From assembly GCF_000337675.1 (NCBI RefSeq), contig NZ_AOIB01000027.1:1-64000 (forward strand): a stretch of DNA of 64,000 nt, given 5' to 3'. The notes beneath the pieces are model-generated. The model had not been told where the DNA came from. It searched no databases and saw nothing but the letters and a program-made list of their open reading frames with translations. This DNA comes from Natronococcus amylolyticus DSM 10524 (GTDB lineage: Archaea; Halobacteriota; Halobacteria; Halobacteriales; Natrialbaceae). Positions 1-7,889 of this stretch are shown here, one piece after another (position 1 is the first letter of the stretch; every line of letters starts with the position of its first letter). The translations under genes were made by a program, and so were the position numbers.

Positions 1-15
1 GTGTATAAGAGACAG
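1..15. other. Untrimmed Nextera/Tn5 adapter (non-genomic)
   Basis: The first 15 bases, GTGTATAAGAGACAG, are identical to the 3' end of the Tn5 mosaic-end sequence used in Nextera libraries. They interrupt the TrmB-like reading frame that runs to the left edge. I infer a contig end with residual adapter, so genomic sequence starts at about base 16. Confidence 0.93.
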
Positions 16-665
16 ACGCTCAACAGGATACTGTCCTCATCGGCGATCACGATTCGGCCCGAACGCTGATCGTCGTCGCGGTGTGCCGGCGGAATGGCTG
101 TCACAACGCCGTCGATCGCACCCAGGCGGTCCCGGACGGTCTCGTTTCTGCTGATGACGGTGATCGAGACGCCGTTGGTCGCTTGCTCCTCGAGGGTCCG
201 TTCGATCTCGGACGTAACGAGTTCCGTCAGGCGGGTCCCGAAGACGATCTCCTCGTCAGCCTGCGACAGGAGGTCGACGACGCGGTCGTCGACTCGGTCG
301 CGGCTCCGTACCGTCCAGATGTCCTCCTGGGTTTCCTCCGTCGTCGACTCCTGTTTGACCGAATCGACGAACTCGAAGGCTCGATCGCGTTCCCGCTCGA
401 AGCGGTTTCGAAGCGTCTCTTCGGCCTCGTCGATGCTGACCGGTCGATACCGAATCGGGCTCGACTGCTGGACCTCGAGCAGCCCCCGATCCTCGAGGCT
501 CTCGGCGACGCTGTACACCTGCGATCGAGGGACGTCGGTGACGCTCGCGACGTCGCGGGCGGTTCCCGACCCCAGCCGGTGAAGTGCGATGAAGACCTTG
601 GCCTCGTAGCTCGTGAGGCCGAGTCGCTCGAACGCGTCGATGGCCTCGCTCTCGTCGTCGGTCAC
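16..665 (-). CDS. TrmB-like transcriptional regulator, C-terminus missing
   Basis: About 216 codons read leftward from a GTG start at 665 and run into the adapter. The N-terminus (LGLTSYEAKVFIALHRLGSG, then DVASVTDVPRSQVYSVAESL) is the winged helix of the TrmB family, in which TrmB proteins recognise DNA. The following segment (about residues 65-215) has the look of the PLD-like TrmB sensor region. GTGA at 662-665 serves both as this start and as the stop of the RND exporter upstream, so the two are translationally coupled, and the regulator probably controls the exporter or responds to its substrate. The true C-terminus is off the contig. The ligand cannot be told from sequence. Confidence 0.85.
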
Positions 666-3600
666 GGTTCGTCCTCCCCTGCGTTCTCCGAGACCGTGTC
701 CGTTTCCATTTCGGTTCCGCCGTCGCTCGCGGCCGGCGTCGCGGCTCCCACCCTCGAGCGGTCGAACGAGACGTCCGGACCGAAGTACCGCGTCCACAGC
801 ACGAGCAGCGTCGGCAGGACGATCACGCTCGCGAGGAACGAGTAGATGATCGTCATCCCGGTGATGATCCCGAACTGCCGAAGCGCCGGGAGGATCGCGA
901 AGGCGAGGGTGCCGAAGCCGCCGACGGTCGTCGCGGCGCTGCCCAGCAACGCGCCCCCGGTTCCGGTCACGGTCGTGTGCATTGCCGACCAGACGTTGCC
1001 CTGACGCTCCAACTCGAGCGTGTACCGGGCGCTGACGTGGATGCTGTAGGCCACGCCGAGCCCAATCGTGAGGCTGGTGATCATCCCCGTCAGCACGTTG
1101 AACGGCATCCCCACCAGATACATCGTGCCCAGGATCCAGCTGACCGCGAACGCGACCGGGAGCAGGGTCACCGCCCCCAGAGTCGCGCTGTTGCCCGTCA
1201 GCCAGTACGCGACCGTCAGGAACGCGAAGACGGCCACGAGTGTGATCAGCAGGCTCTGCAGGACCGTCTCGAGCAGGTCCTGTTCCACGATGTAGTTCAC
1301 GATCGGATCGCCGGTGGCGAAGGCGTTGAGTTCGCCCTCACCCGCGTCGAGGTTACGCTCGTCGCCCGTGCCGGCGGCGTCGAGATCGCCGGCGATCGAT
1401 CGTAGCTCGGTGGTGACGTCGCCGACGTTCGCGCCGCCGTCGGTCGCGACGATCAGCCGAACCGACTCGTACTCTCCGTCGGTGGTCCGGTGGATGACTG
1501 TGCTCGCTTCGTCCTCGTTGACCTCGAACAGCTCGTCGTACAGCGCCTCGACGTCCTGGTCGGGAGTGCCGTCGCCGGTCGTATCCGCAGCCTGGAACGA
1601 CTCGTTGAACGACTCGTTCTCGGCTGCGGTGTCGTCCATCACGGACAGCGGTCCTTCGACGTCGGCCTCGCCGTTCGGTAGCGTGTAGACGACGTCGCTC
1701 TGGGAGGCCTCGTCCTGGGTCTCGTTGAGCTGCTGTAAGGCCCCATCGTCGGTTATCCCGCCCTCGACCAGTATCTGTGCCTCCGTGTCCTCGCGCTGGA
1801 AGTTGTCGTTGATGTACTCGAGGTCGTCGGCGGCCTGGTACTCGCCGGGCGCCATCGACCCCGGCAGGTGTTCGGTCCAGCCCGGTGGACTCTCCGCGAG
1901 GAAGTCCTCCTCCTCGAAGCTGGTGTCGACCTGGGCCGCCCCGTAGACGCCGCCCGCCGTGAGCAGAAGGGCCGCGATCAGGACGATCACCGGGATCTTT
2001 CGGGCCGCGCTCGAGCCGAGTGTCAGCGCGCTCGTGAACCCGCCCTCGCGGGTCCCGAACGCGCGCTTGCGACGGTCCCAGCCCCGGGATTCGAGCAGCG
2101 AGTCGATCTCGACTTTCAGCGCGGGAATCAACGCGCCGAAGATGATCAGCGCGGCGATGATTCCGAACGCACTGATGATTCCGAACTCCTGGATCGGAGC
2201 GATCGGACTCACGAGATTCGCGAGGAAGCCGATCGCCGTCGTCGCCGTCACCCAGACGAGCGCGACGCCGACGCCGGCCAGCGCGATCGCCATCGAGCCG
2301 CGGACGGTGCTCGTCTTCCCTTCGGCCTCGCGCTGTTCGCGGTGGCGCATGAAGACGTGGATCGCGTAGTCGATCGAGAGCCCGATCAACAGTACGGGCA
2401 CGGCGATCATCATCTGGTTGAACGCGATCCCCGCCCAGCCCATGAAGCCGAACGTCCAGATCAACACGCCGCCGATCCCGACGACCCCAAGGACGATGTC
2501 GAGGGGATCGCGGTAGGCGATCGCCAGCGCGCCGACGACGAACAGTAGCGCCAGCGGACCGACGATCGCGAGGCTGTCGTCCATCGAGTTCTCGATCTCG
2601 TCGGTGATGATCCCGGCGCCGAAGATGACGTACTCCTGTTCGTGCTGGTTCGCGAGTTCGCGGAGATCGAGCTGGGTCTCGAGGGTCGCGTCCATCTCGC
2701 CGCCCATCTCCATGTCGCCAGCGGTCGTCTCCTGGGTGACGATCGTCATCCGGGCGTCGGCCTCGGTCGAGCCGGGCTCGTAGTCAGAGGGCATGAAGCC
2801 GAGCGCCGCGCCCTCGTTGCCGTCGTCGTCCTCGTCCAGTACGTCTCCGATGAGGTCCTCGAACTCCTCGTCGTCCAAGTCCTCGAGGGCCTCGATCTGC
2901 TCGTCGAGCGACGGCGTCTCGTCGTCCTCCTCGAACTCGTCCCAGTCGTCCTCGAGGGCCTCGGCGTCGTCGCCGAGCTGTTCGTACTCGTCCTCGAGGA
3001 CGCCCATCGTCGCGCCGGCGTAGATCCCCTCGAGGGCCTCGTTCAGCTCCTGATACTCGGGAATCTCCTCGGGATCGTCCGGCCGCTGCTCGATCGTCCA
3101 CCGGTTGGATTCGATCTCGCGAGCCTGCTCGGCGAGCTCCTCGTACTCCGCGGTCTGGTCGGCGTCGAGTTCGGCCTCGGCCGCGGCGTTCTCGATCGTC
3201 GCCTCGATCTCGGCTTCGATCTCCGCTGCCGTTTCGTCGTCGCCGGCCTCGGAGGCCTCCTCGTACTCGCGCTGGAGCTCGAGCACTTCGTCGAGACCTT
3301 GCTCAAGCGTCGTCGCACGGTCGTCGAGCGCGGACTCCCGCTGTTCGAGTTCCTGTCCGTCCTCCTCGAGTTCCTGTCCGTCCTCCTCGAGCGCTTGGGC
3401 GTCGGCCTCGAGCTGTTCGTACTCCTCCTCGAGGACGCCGACGGTTGCGCCGAGCGTCACCTCCTCGAGGTTTTGGGTCAGCTCCTGGTAGCCGGGGGCG
3501 CTTTCGGGGTCGTCGCTCGCCTGTTCGATCCCCCACCGGGTGAGGTCGATTCCGAGGGCCTGATCGACGAGTTCCTCGTACTCCGCGGTCTGGTCGGCGT

Positions 3601-4639
3601 CGAGTTCGGCTTCGGTCGCTGCTGCCGCGACCGTCGCGTCGATCTCGTCGTCGGTTTCGGCGACGGCGGCTTCGCCACCTTCGTTTAACGCTTCGCGCTG
3701 GAAGGCAAGCGCCTCGTCGAGCCCGTCCTCGAGTGTCCCGCTTCGCTGCTCGAGGGCGGCTTCGCGGTCCTCGAGTTCCTCGCCGCGTTGTTCGAGTTCC
3801 TGTTGTGCGTCCTCGAGTTCGGCGGCGTCTTCCTCGAGCTGTTCGAACTCCTCTGCGAGTACGCCCACCGTCGCGCCGGTGTAGACCTCCTCGAGGGCCT
3901 CGTTCAGTTCCTGGTACTCGGGAAGCTCCTCGGGCGGCAGTTCGGCCTGTCGCTCGAGGGTCCATCGGTTGGTTTCGACCTCGCGGGCGTCCTCGGCGAA
4001 CGCCTCGTACTCGTCGGCCTGGTCGGCGTCGAGTTCGGCCTCGTCGACCGCCCCGTCGATCGTCGCCTCGATCTCGGCGTCGATCTCGTCGGCCGCGGCC
4101 TCGTCGCCGTCGGCCGACGCCTCCTCGTACTCGCGCTGGAGCTGGGTGACGTCATCGATACCCTCCTCGAGGACGTCGCTGCGGTCCTCGAGTTCGGCCT
4201 CGCGGTCCTCGAGTTCGTCGCCGCGCTCCTCGAGTTCGTCGATCTCCTCGTTCGTGATCGCGGTCATCGCGAGGATGTTCTCGACGCCGGAGATCGGATC
4301 GTCGTCGGCCAGCGTCGCGTTGATCGACTCGTTATCGCGGATCTCCTGTTGGAACTCGAGCGAGGTGATCAGCGATTCCTGCGTGAGGACGTTCCCGCCC
4401 TCGTCTCTGTGTATCAGCTGGACCGAGGTCGTGTTCTCATCGCCTTCCGCGGCGAAGTTGTCGTCCATCTCCTCGAGGGCCTCGGCTTCCGCGGACTCGC
4501 CCTCGAACTGGTCGAGCGAGGAGTCGTCGTCGACCATCGGCATTCCTGCGCCGACGAGCGCCGTGGTCAACAGCAACGCGACGATAACGATCTTGGAGTA
4601 CGATGTGATCAGTTCCGAGAGCCGATACGGAAGGCTCAT
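662..4639 (-). CDS. RND/MMPL-family exporter with repetitive coiled-coil external domain
   Basis: This 1325-residue membrane protein has TM1 at about residues 17-35, a very long acidic external loop to about residue 685, a first block of five or six TMs (about 688-860), a second external loop and a final TM block (about 1130-1300). This is the two-fold RND/MMPL plan. Conserved membrane stretches such as GLSIDYAIHVFMRHREQ and GLGVAYSIHVSARYTLE match the family. The unusual part is the first loop: residues about 139-570 hold three tandem acidic coiled-coil repeats of 143-145 residues, each with an ELDADQ-x-EYE core and a GATxGVL segment. The family exports lipids, drugs or other hydrophobic compounds; the substrate here is unknown. 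It is followed immediately by a TrmB-type regulator with a 4-nt overlap. Confidence 0.88.
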   Translation of the reverse strand: MSLPYRLSELITSYSKIVIVALLLTTALVGAGMPMVDDDSSLDQFEGESAEAEALEEMDDNFAAEGDENTTSVQLIHRDEGGNVLTQESLITSLEFQQEIRDNESINATLADDDPISGVENILAMTAITNEEIDELEERGDELEDREAELEDRSDVLEEGIDDVTQLQREYEEASADGDEAAADEIDAEIEATIDGAVDEAELDADQADEYEAFAEDAREVETNRWTLERQAELPPEELPEYQELNEALEEVYTGATVGVLAEEFEQLEEDAAELEDAQQELEQRGEELEDREAALEQRSGTLEDGLDEALAFQREALNEGGEAAVAETDDEIDATVAAAATEAELDADQTAEYEELVDQALGIDLTRWGIEQASDDPESAPGYQELTQNLEEVTLGATVGVLEEEYEQLEADAQALEEDGQELEEDGQELEQRESALDDRATTLEQGLDEVLELQREYEEASEAGDDETAAEIEAEIEATIENAAAEAELDADQTAEYEELAEQAREIESNRWTIEQRPDDPEEIPEYQELNEALEGIYAGATMGVLEDEYEQLGDDAEALEDDWDEFEEDDETPSLDEQIEALEDLDDEEFEDLIGDVLDEDDDGNEGAALGFMPSDYEPGSTEADARMTIVTQETTAGDMEMGGEMDATLETQLDLRELANQHEQEYVIFGAGIITDEIENSMDDSLAIVGPLALLFVVGALAIAYRDPLDIVLGVVGIGGVLIWTFGFMGWAGIAFNQMMIAVPVLLIGLSIDYAIHVFMRHREQREAEGKTSTVRGSMAIALAGVGVALVWVTATTAIGFLANLVSPIAPIQEFGIISAFGIIAALIIFGALIPALKVEIDSLLESRGWDRRKRAFGTREGGFTSALTLGSSAARKIPVIVLIAALLLTAGGVYGAAQVDTSFEEEDFLAESPPGWTEHLPGSMAPGEYQAADDLEYINDNFQREDTEAQILVEGGITDDGALQQLNETQDEASQSDVVYTLPNGEADVEGPLSVMDDTAAENESFNESFQAADTTGDGTPDQDVEALYDELFEVNEDEASTVIHRTTDGEYESVRLIVATDGGANVGDVTTELRSIAGDLDAAGTGDERNLDAGEGELNAFATGDPIVNYIVEQDLLETVLQSLLITLVAVFAFLTVAYWLTGNSATLGAVTLLPVAFAVSWILGTMYLVGMPFNVLTGMITSLTIGLGVAYSIHVSARYTLELERQGNVWSAMHTTVTGTGGALLGSAATTVGGFGTLAFAILPALRQFGIITGMTIIYSFLASVIVLPTLLVLWTRYFGPDVSFDRSRVGAATPAASDGGTEMETDTVSENAGEDEP

Positions 4640-4802
4640 CCGCTCACCTCGGGCGTACGGGTGGATCGGATTGGGAGGGGCATTCTGTTGTTACGATCCT
4701 ACAAACTCGCCGCATATACCTGTTCGCATCTCCCGACCCGCAGGCGATATCGCCGCTGCTGATCGGGTCGAGGGGCTAAAAGAACGGAACCCGCGCCGAG
4801 AG

Positions 4803-5537
4803 CTACTCGATCGAGACGGTCGTTAGGTCCTCGGCGAAGCGAACGTCGCCGTCGTAGTGGGCGCCGATCGACTCGAGCATCTCCTCGTGCCGGCCCTCCG
4901 TGTGGGGGTAGAGGTGGGTCAGATAGACCCGACCGATCTCCCGGCCGGCCAGTTCGCGTCCGAGCGTTTCGGGCGTCGGGTGGTTCGAGACGTCGACGTC
5001 GTCGGGGAACGAGCAGTCGTGGGCCAGGATCGCGGAGCCCTCCGCGAAGTTCGCCAGCCCCGCAAACGCCTCGCTGTCGCCGCTGAACGTAAAGCGGTCG
5101 TCGAACCGGTAGGCCAGACACGGGAGCGAGTGACGCGTCTCATAGGCGGAGACGTCGAACCCCGCGACCGAGAACTCGCCGGGGTGGACCTCCCGGACCT
5201 GTAACTCGAGTTTGTCCTGCATGTACTCGTGGACCTCGAGCAGGCCGTCGACGAGCGACTTGGTGCCCTGCGGACCGACGACCTCGAGGTGTTCCTCGCC
5301 GGCGAGCCAGCGGGCCTTCATCAGCGGCAGCAGGTCGGCGACGTGGTCGAGGTGGTGGTGGGTGAGCAACACCGTCGAGACGGCCTCGTAGCCGACGCCG
5401 GACTGCTGGAGCCGGTGGAGGATACCGGAGCCGCAGTCGACCAGCAGCGTTCGGCCCTCGTCCTGAACGAGGATCCCCGTCTGGAAGCGTTCGCCGGTGG
5501 GCATCGCGCTGCCCGTGCCGAGAAAGGTGACGCGCAT
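4803..5537 (-). CDS. MBL-fold metal-dependent hydrolase, RNase Z-like
   Basis: This is a 244-residue cytosolic protein starting at MRVTFLGTGSAMPTG. I chose the ATG at 5537 because the family begins exactly there, although the frame stays open 23 codons upstream. It shows the metallo-beta-lactamase metal motif LLTHHHLDHVADL (about residues 63-75), a later FSGDSEA segment supplying a metal-bridging Asp, and a C-terminal YLTHLYPH. The layout matches the RNase Z/ElaC-like branch of MBL hydrolases, but it is shorter than a true RNase Z and lacks a clear exosite arm, so tRNA 3' processing is only one possibility. It runs divergently from the alcohol dehydrogenase gene. Confidence 0.85.
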   Translation of the reverse strand: MRVTFLGTGSAMPTGERFQTGILVQDEGRTLLVDCGSGILHRLQQSGVGYEAVSTVLLTHHHLDHVADLLPLMKARWLAGEEHLEVVGPQGTKSLVDGLLEVHEYMQDKLELQVREVHPGEFSVAGFDVSAYETRHSLPCLAYRFDDRFTFSGDSEAFAGLANFAEGSAILAHDCSFPDDVDVSNHPTPETLGRELAGREIGRVYLTHLYPHTEGRHEEMLESIGAHYDGDVRFAEDLTTVSIE

Positions 5538-5626
5538 GCCCGACTCTGGGACCGCACACCCGATAAGGCTGGCTCTCGGTCGCCGCATTCGCCAGTGATT
5601 ACTCATTCGCCTGCGGACGCTTTGGT

Positions 5627-6688
5627 ATGCGCGCTGCAGTACTCGAGGCCTACGGCGAGCCCCTGTCGATCGAGTCGGTCGAGGATCCGGAGCCCGAACC
5701 CCACGGCGTCGTCGTCGACGTCGAGGCCTGCGGAATCTGCCGGAGCGACTGGCACGCCTGGCAGGGCCACGGCGAGTGGGCCGACGATCAGGTGCCGATC
5801 GGACAGATACTGGGCCACGAACCCGCCGGAACCGTCGCCCGCGTCGGCGACCGCGTGAGTCGATTCGAGCCCGGCGACCGCGTCGCGATCCCGTTCAACC
5901 TCGGCGAGGGTTCCTGTCCCCAGTGTCGAAACGGCCACGGGAACGTCTGTGAGGACGGCTACGCCCTGGGCTTCGAGGAGACGGTCCCCGGCGCGTTCGC
6001 CGAACAGGTCAGCGTTCCCCACGCCGACTTCAACGCCGTGGCGCTTCCCAACGGCGTCTCGACGGTCGAGGCGGCCGCGCTGGGCTGTCGCTACGTCACG
6101 GCCTTCCACGCGCTGGCCCACCGGGCCGACCTCGCGGCCGGCGACTGGGTCGCCGTCCACGGCTGCGGCGGGCTCGGCCTCGCAGCCGTCCAGATCGCGG
6201 GCGCGCTCGGAGCCAACGTCGCGGCGGTCGACATCCGCGAGGACCCCCTCGAGCTGGCGACCGAACTGGGTGCCGACGCCACGGTAACTGCGGGCGACGG
6301 CGTCGACGTCCCGGCCGAGATCGAGTCCGCGACGGACGGGGGCGCCCACGTCTCCGTCGACGCGCTCGGCCGCGCCGAGACCTGCCGGAACAGCGTCGAC
6401 TGTCTCCGCACTCGAGGCACCCACGTCCAGATCGGGCTCACCACCGACGCCGAGCGCGGCGAGGTGTCCCTCCCGATCGACGAGATCACCCGCTGGGACG
6501 TCACGGTCGTCGGCTCGCGGGGGATGCCGCCCTCGCGGTACGACGAACTGCTTCGGTTGATCGCGTCGGGCCGGCTCGAACCCGACGCGCTCGTCACGAG
6601 GGAGGTCGGGCTCGAGGATGTCTCGGACCGGCTCGCGGCGATGTCCGACTACGAGACGCGGGGCGTCGAGGTCGTCACGGAGCTCTGA
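5627..6688 (+). CDS. Zinc-dependent medium-chain alcohol dehydrogenase
   Basis: This 353-residue MDR-superfamily protein is an NAD(P)-dependent alcohol/aldehyde oxidoreductase. The catalytic-zinc part is visible as CGICRSDWH (Cys35 and neighbours) and GHEPAGTV (His in the GHE motif). The structural-zinc loop reads EGSCPQCRNGHGNVC, with three Cys and a Glu where bacterial enzymes have the first Cys; Sulfolobus ADH is known to use Glu there, so the site is probably intact. The Rossmann motif GCGGLGL lies near residue 177. The substrate cannot be inferred. Confidence 0.92.
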   Translation: MRAAVLEAYGEPLSIESVEDPEPEPHGVVVDVEACGICRSDWHAWQGHGEWADDQVPIGQILGHEPAGTVARVGDRVSRFEPGDRVAIPFNLGEGSCPQCRNGHGNVCEDGYALGFEETVPGAFAEQVSVPHADFNAVALPNGVSTVEAAALGCRYVTAFHALAHRADLAAGDWVAVHGCGGLGLAAVQIAGALGANVAAVDIREDPLELATELGADATVTAGDGVDVPAEIESATDGGAHVSVDALGRAETCRNSVDCLRTRGTHVQIGLTTDAERGEVSLPIDEITRWDVTVVGSRGMPPSRYDELLRLIASGRLEPDALVTREVGLEDVSDRLAAMSDYETRGVEVVTEL

Positions 6689-6702
6689 GTTCGACTCGAG
6701 CG

Positions 6703-7608
6703 CTACCGATCGACCCTGCCGCGGGCGCTGATCGCCCGGTCGGCCGGGGTGAACAGGAACCGGTCGTACGTCCCCGCGTACGATCCGAACAGCGGTTCGT
6801 GATCGTCTATCTGAATCCCGATAACGGGAGGGGGATCTTCGACGTACCGTTCGGCCGCGTCGTTCGGATCGTAGACGGCGAAAACGACGTCGGCGTCGTT
6901 CACCTCGTAGTCGTACAACAGCAGGTAGTGGCCGTTGAGGACGTCCTCGCCGGAGATCGTTATCCCGGCCGATCCGAACTCGTCGATCGCGGCCCGAAGC
7001 TCGCGCGCCTGCGTTTCGTAGTCGATCCAGTCGGGACTGAGAAGCGCCCACCGCCGGAGCCACGACTCGGCGTCCAGGAACTGCTGGCGATGGAACCGTT
7101 CGATATCGTCCCGAACTGGCGCGACCGCATCGTCCTCGAGCGGTTCGTTCACGTGGCCGATCTGGCTGGCGGAGTCGCGCTCGAGCGGGACGGCGGCCGG
7201 CTCCTCGCAGTACCACTGCGCGGCCGCGACCATCCCGTAGCAGTACCCCTTCGTTCCGAACAGTCGATTGGCGTTCGTGTAGATCTCGTCGACGACCGTC
7301 CCGAGCCGCGGCCCCGAGTCGGCCTGCAGGGTGTCGGTCACTCGCGTCCCCAGTGGAGTCTCGAGTCGGCCCGTGAGTTCCTCACGGAGCTCGCGCCTCG
7401 AAACGAACTCCGTCGGCTCCGGCGGGACCGGGGGCGTCGCGTAGTTCTCGAAGCCGAACCCGTCGATGCGAGGATCGAACTCCTGTCCGTCGGTCGAGTC
7501 CATGTCCGACGTCGACTGCGACCGTTTCAGCGACGCTGCCGAGAGCGCGCCGACGCCGGCTGACAGCGAGAGACCGCAAAGCAGGGCGCGTCGAGTGATT
7601 CGCGTCAT
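6703..7608 (-). CDS. Tat-exported papain-like (C39-type?) protein
   Basis: This 301-residue protein begins MTRITRRALLCGLSLSAGVG, a twin-arginine signal without a lipobox, so it should be exported folded. The mature part has GYCYGMVAAAQWY (about residues 121-133), GHYLLLYDYEV (about 226-236) and VYDPND (about 245-250). The order Cys with small residues, then Gly-His on a beta strand, then Asp/Asn is what papain-fold and C39-like peptidases or acyltransferases show. That assignment is an inference from motif order; I do not recognise a named family. It stands alone, convergent with the alcohol dehydrogenase gene. Confidence 0.7.
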   Translation of the reverse strand: MTRITRRALLCGLSLSAGVGALSAASLKRSQSTSDMDSTDGQEFDPRIDGFGFENYATPPVPPEPTEFVSRRELREELTGRLETPLGTRVTDTLQADSGPRLGTVVDEIYTNANRLFGTKGYCYGMVAAAQWYCEEPAAVPLERDSASQIGHVNEPLEDDAVAPVRDDIERFHRQQFLDAESWLRRWALLSPDWIDYETQARELRAAIDEFGSAGITISGEDVLNGHYLLLYDYEVNDADVVFAVYDPNDAAERYVEDPPPVIGIQIDDHEPLFGSYAGTYDRFLFTPADRAISARGRVDR

Positions 7609-7889
7609 AGTTTCGGAAAGTTGTGAAGTGAGTTCGAGCCGTCGGTCGCTCGAGTTCGGCTGCGGCGTGCGGTCGCGAGCGGAACCCCGAGGGGCTTGGA
7701 CTCCGAGTCGGAGGTCACGTTCCGTGTCGCCACGCGACGCGGGTCGTCTCTTTTTCCCACCGAACAGGAGTATATACGTACGACTTGCGGGTGCAGGCAG
7801 CCATCCCGGTTGCCGACCGCACGAACGGCCGTTTCACTTTCGCCCCGCTGGCCAAACCCTCTTACACCGCGGCCTCCCAGATCAGGGTG

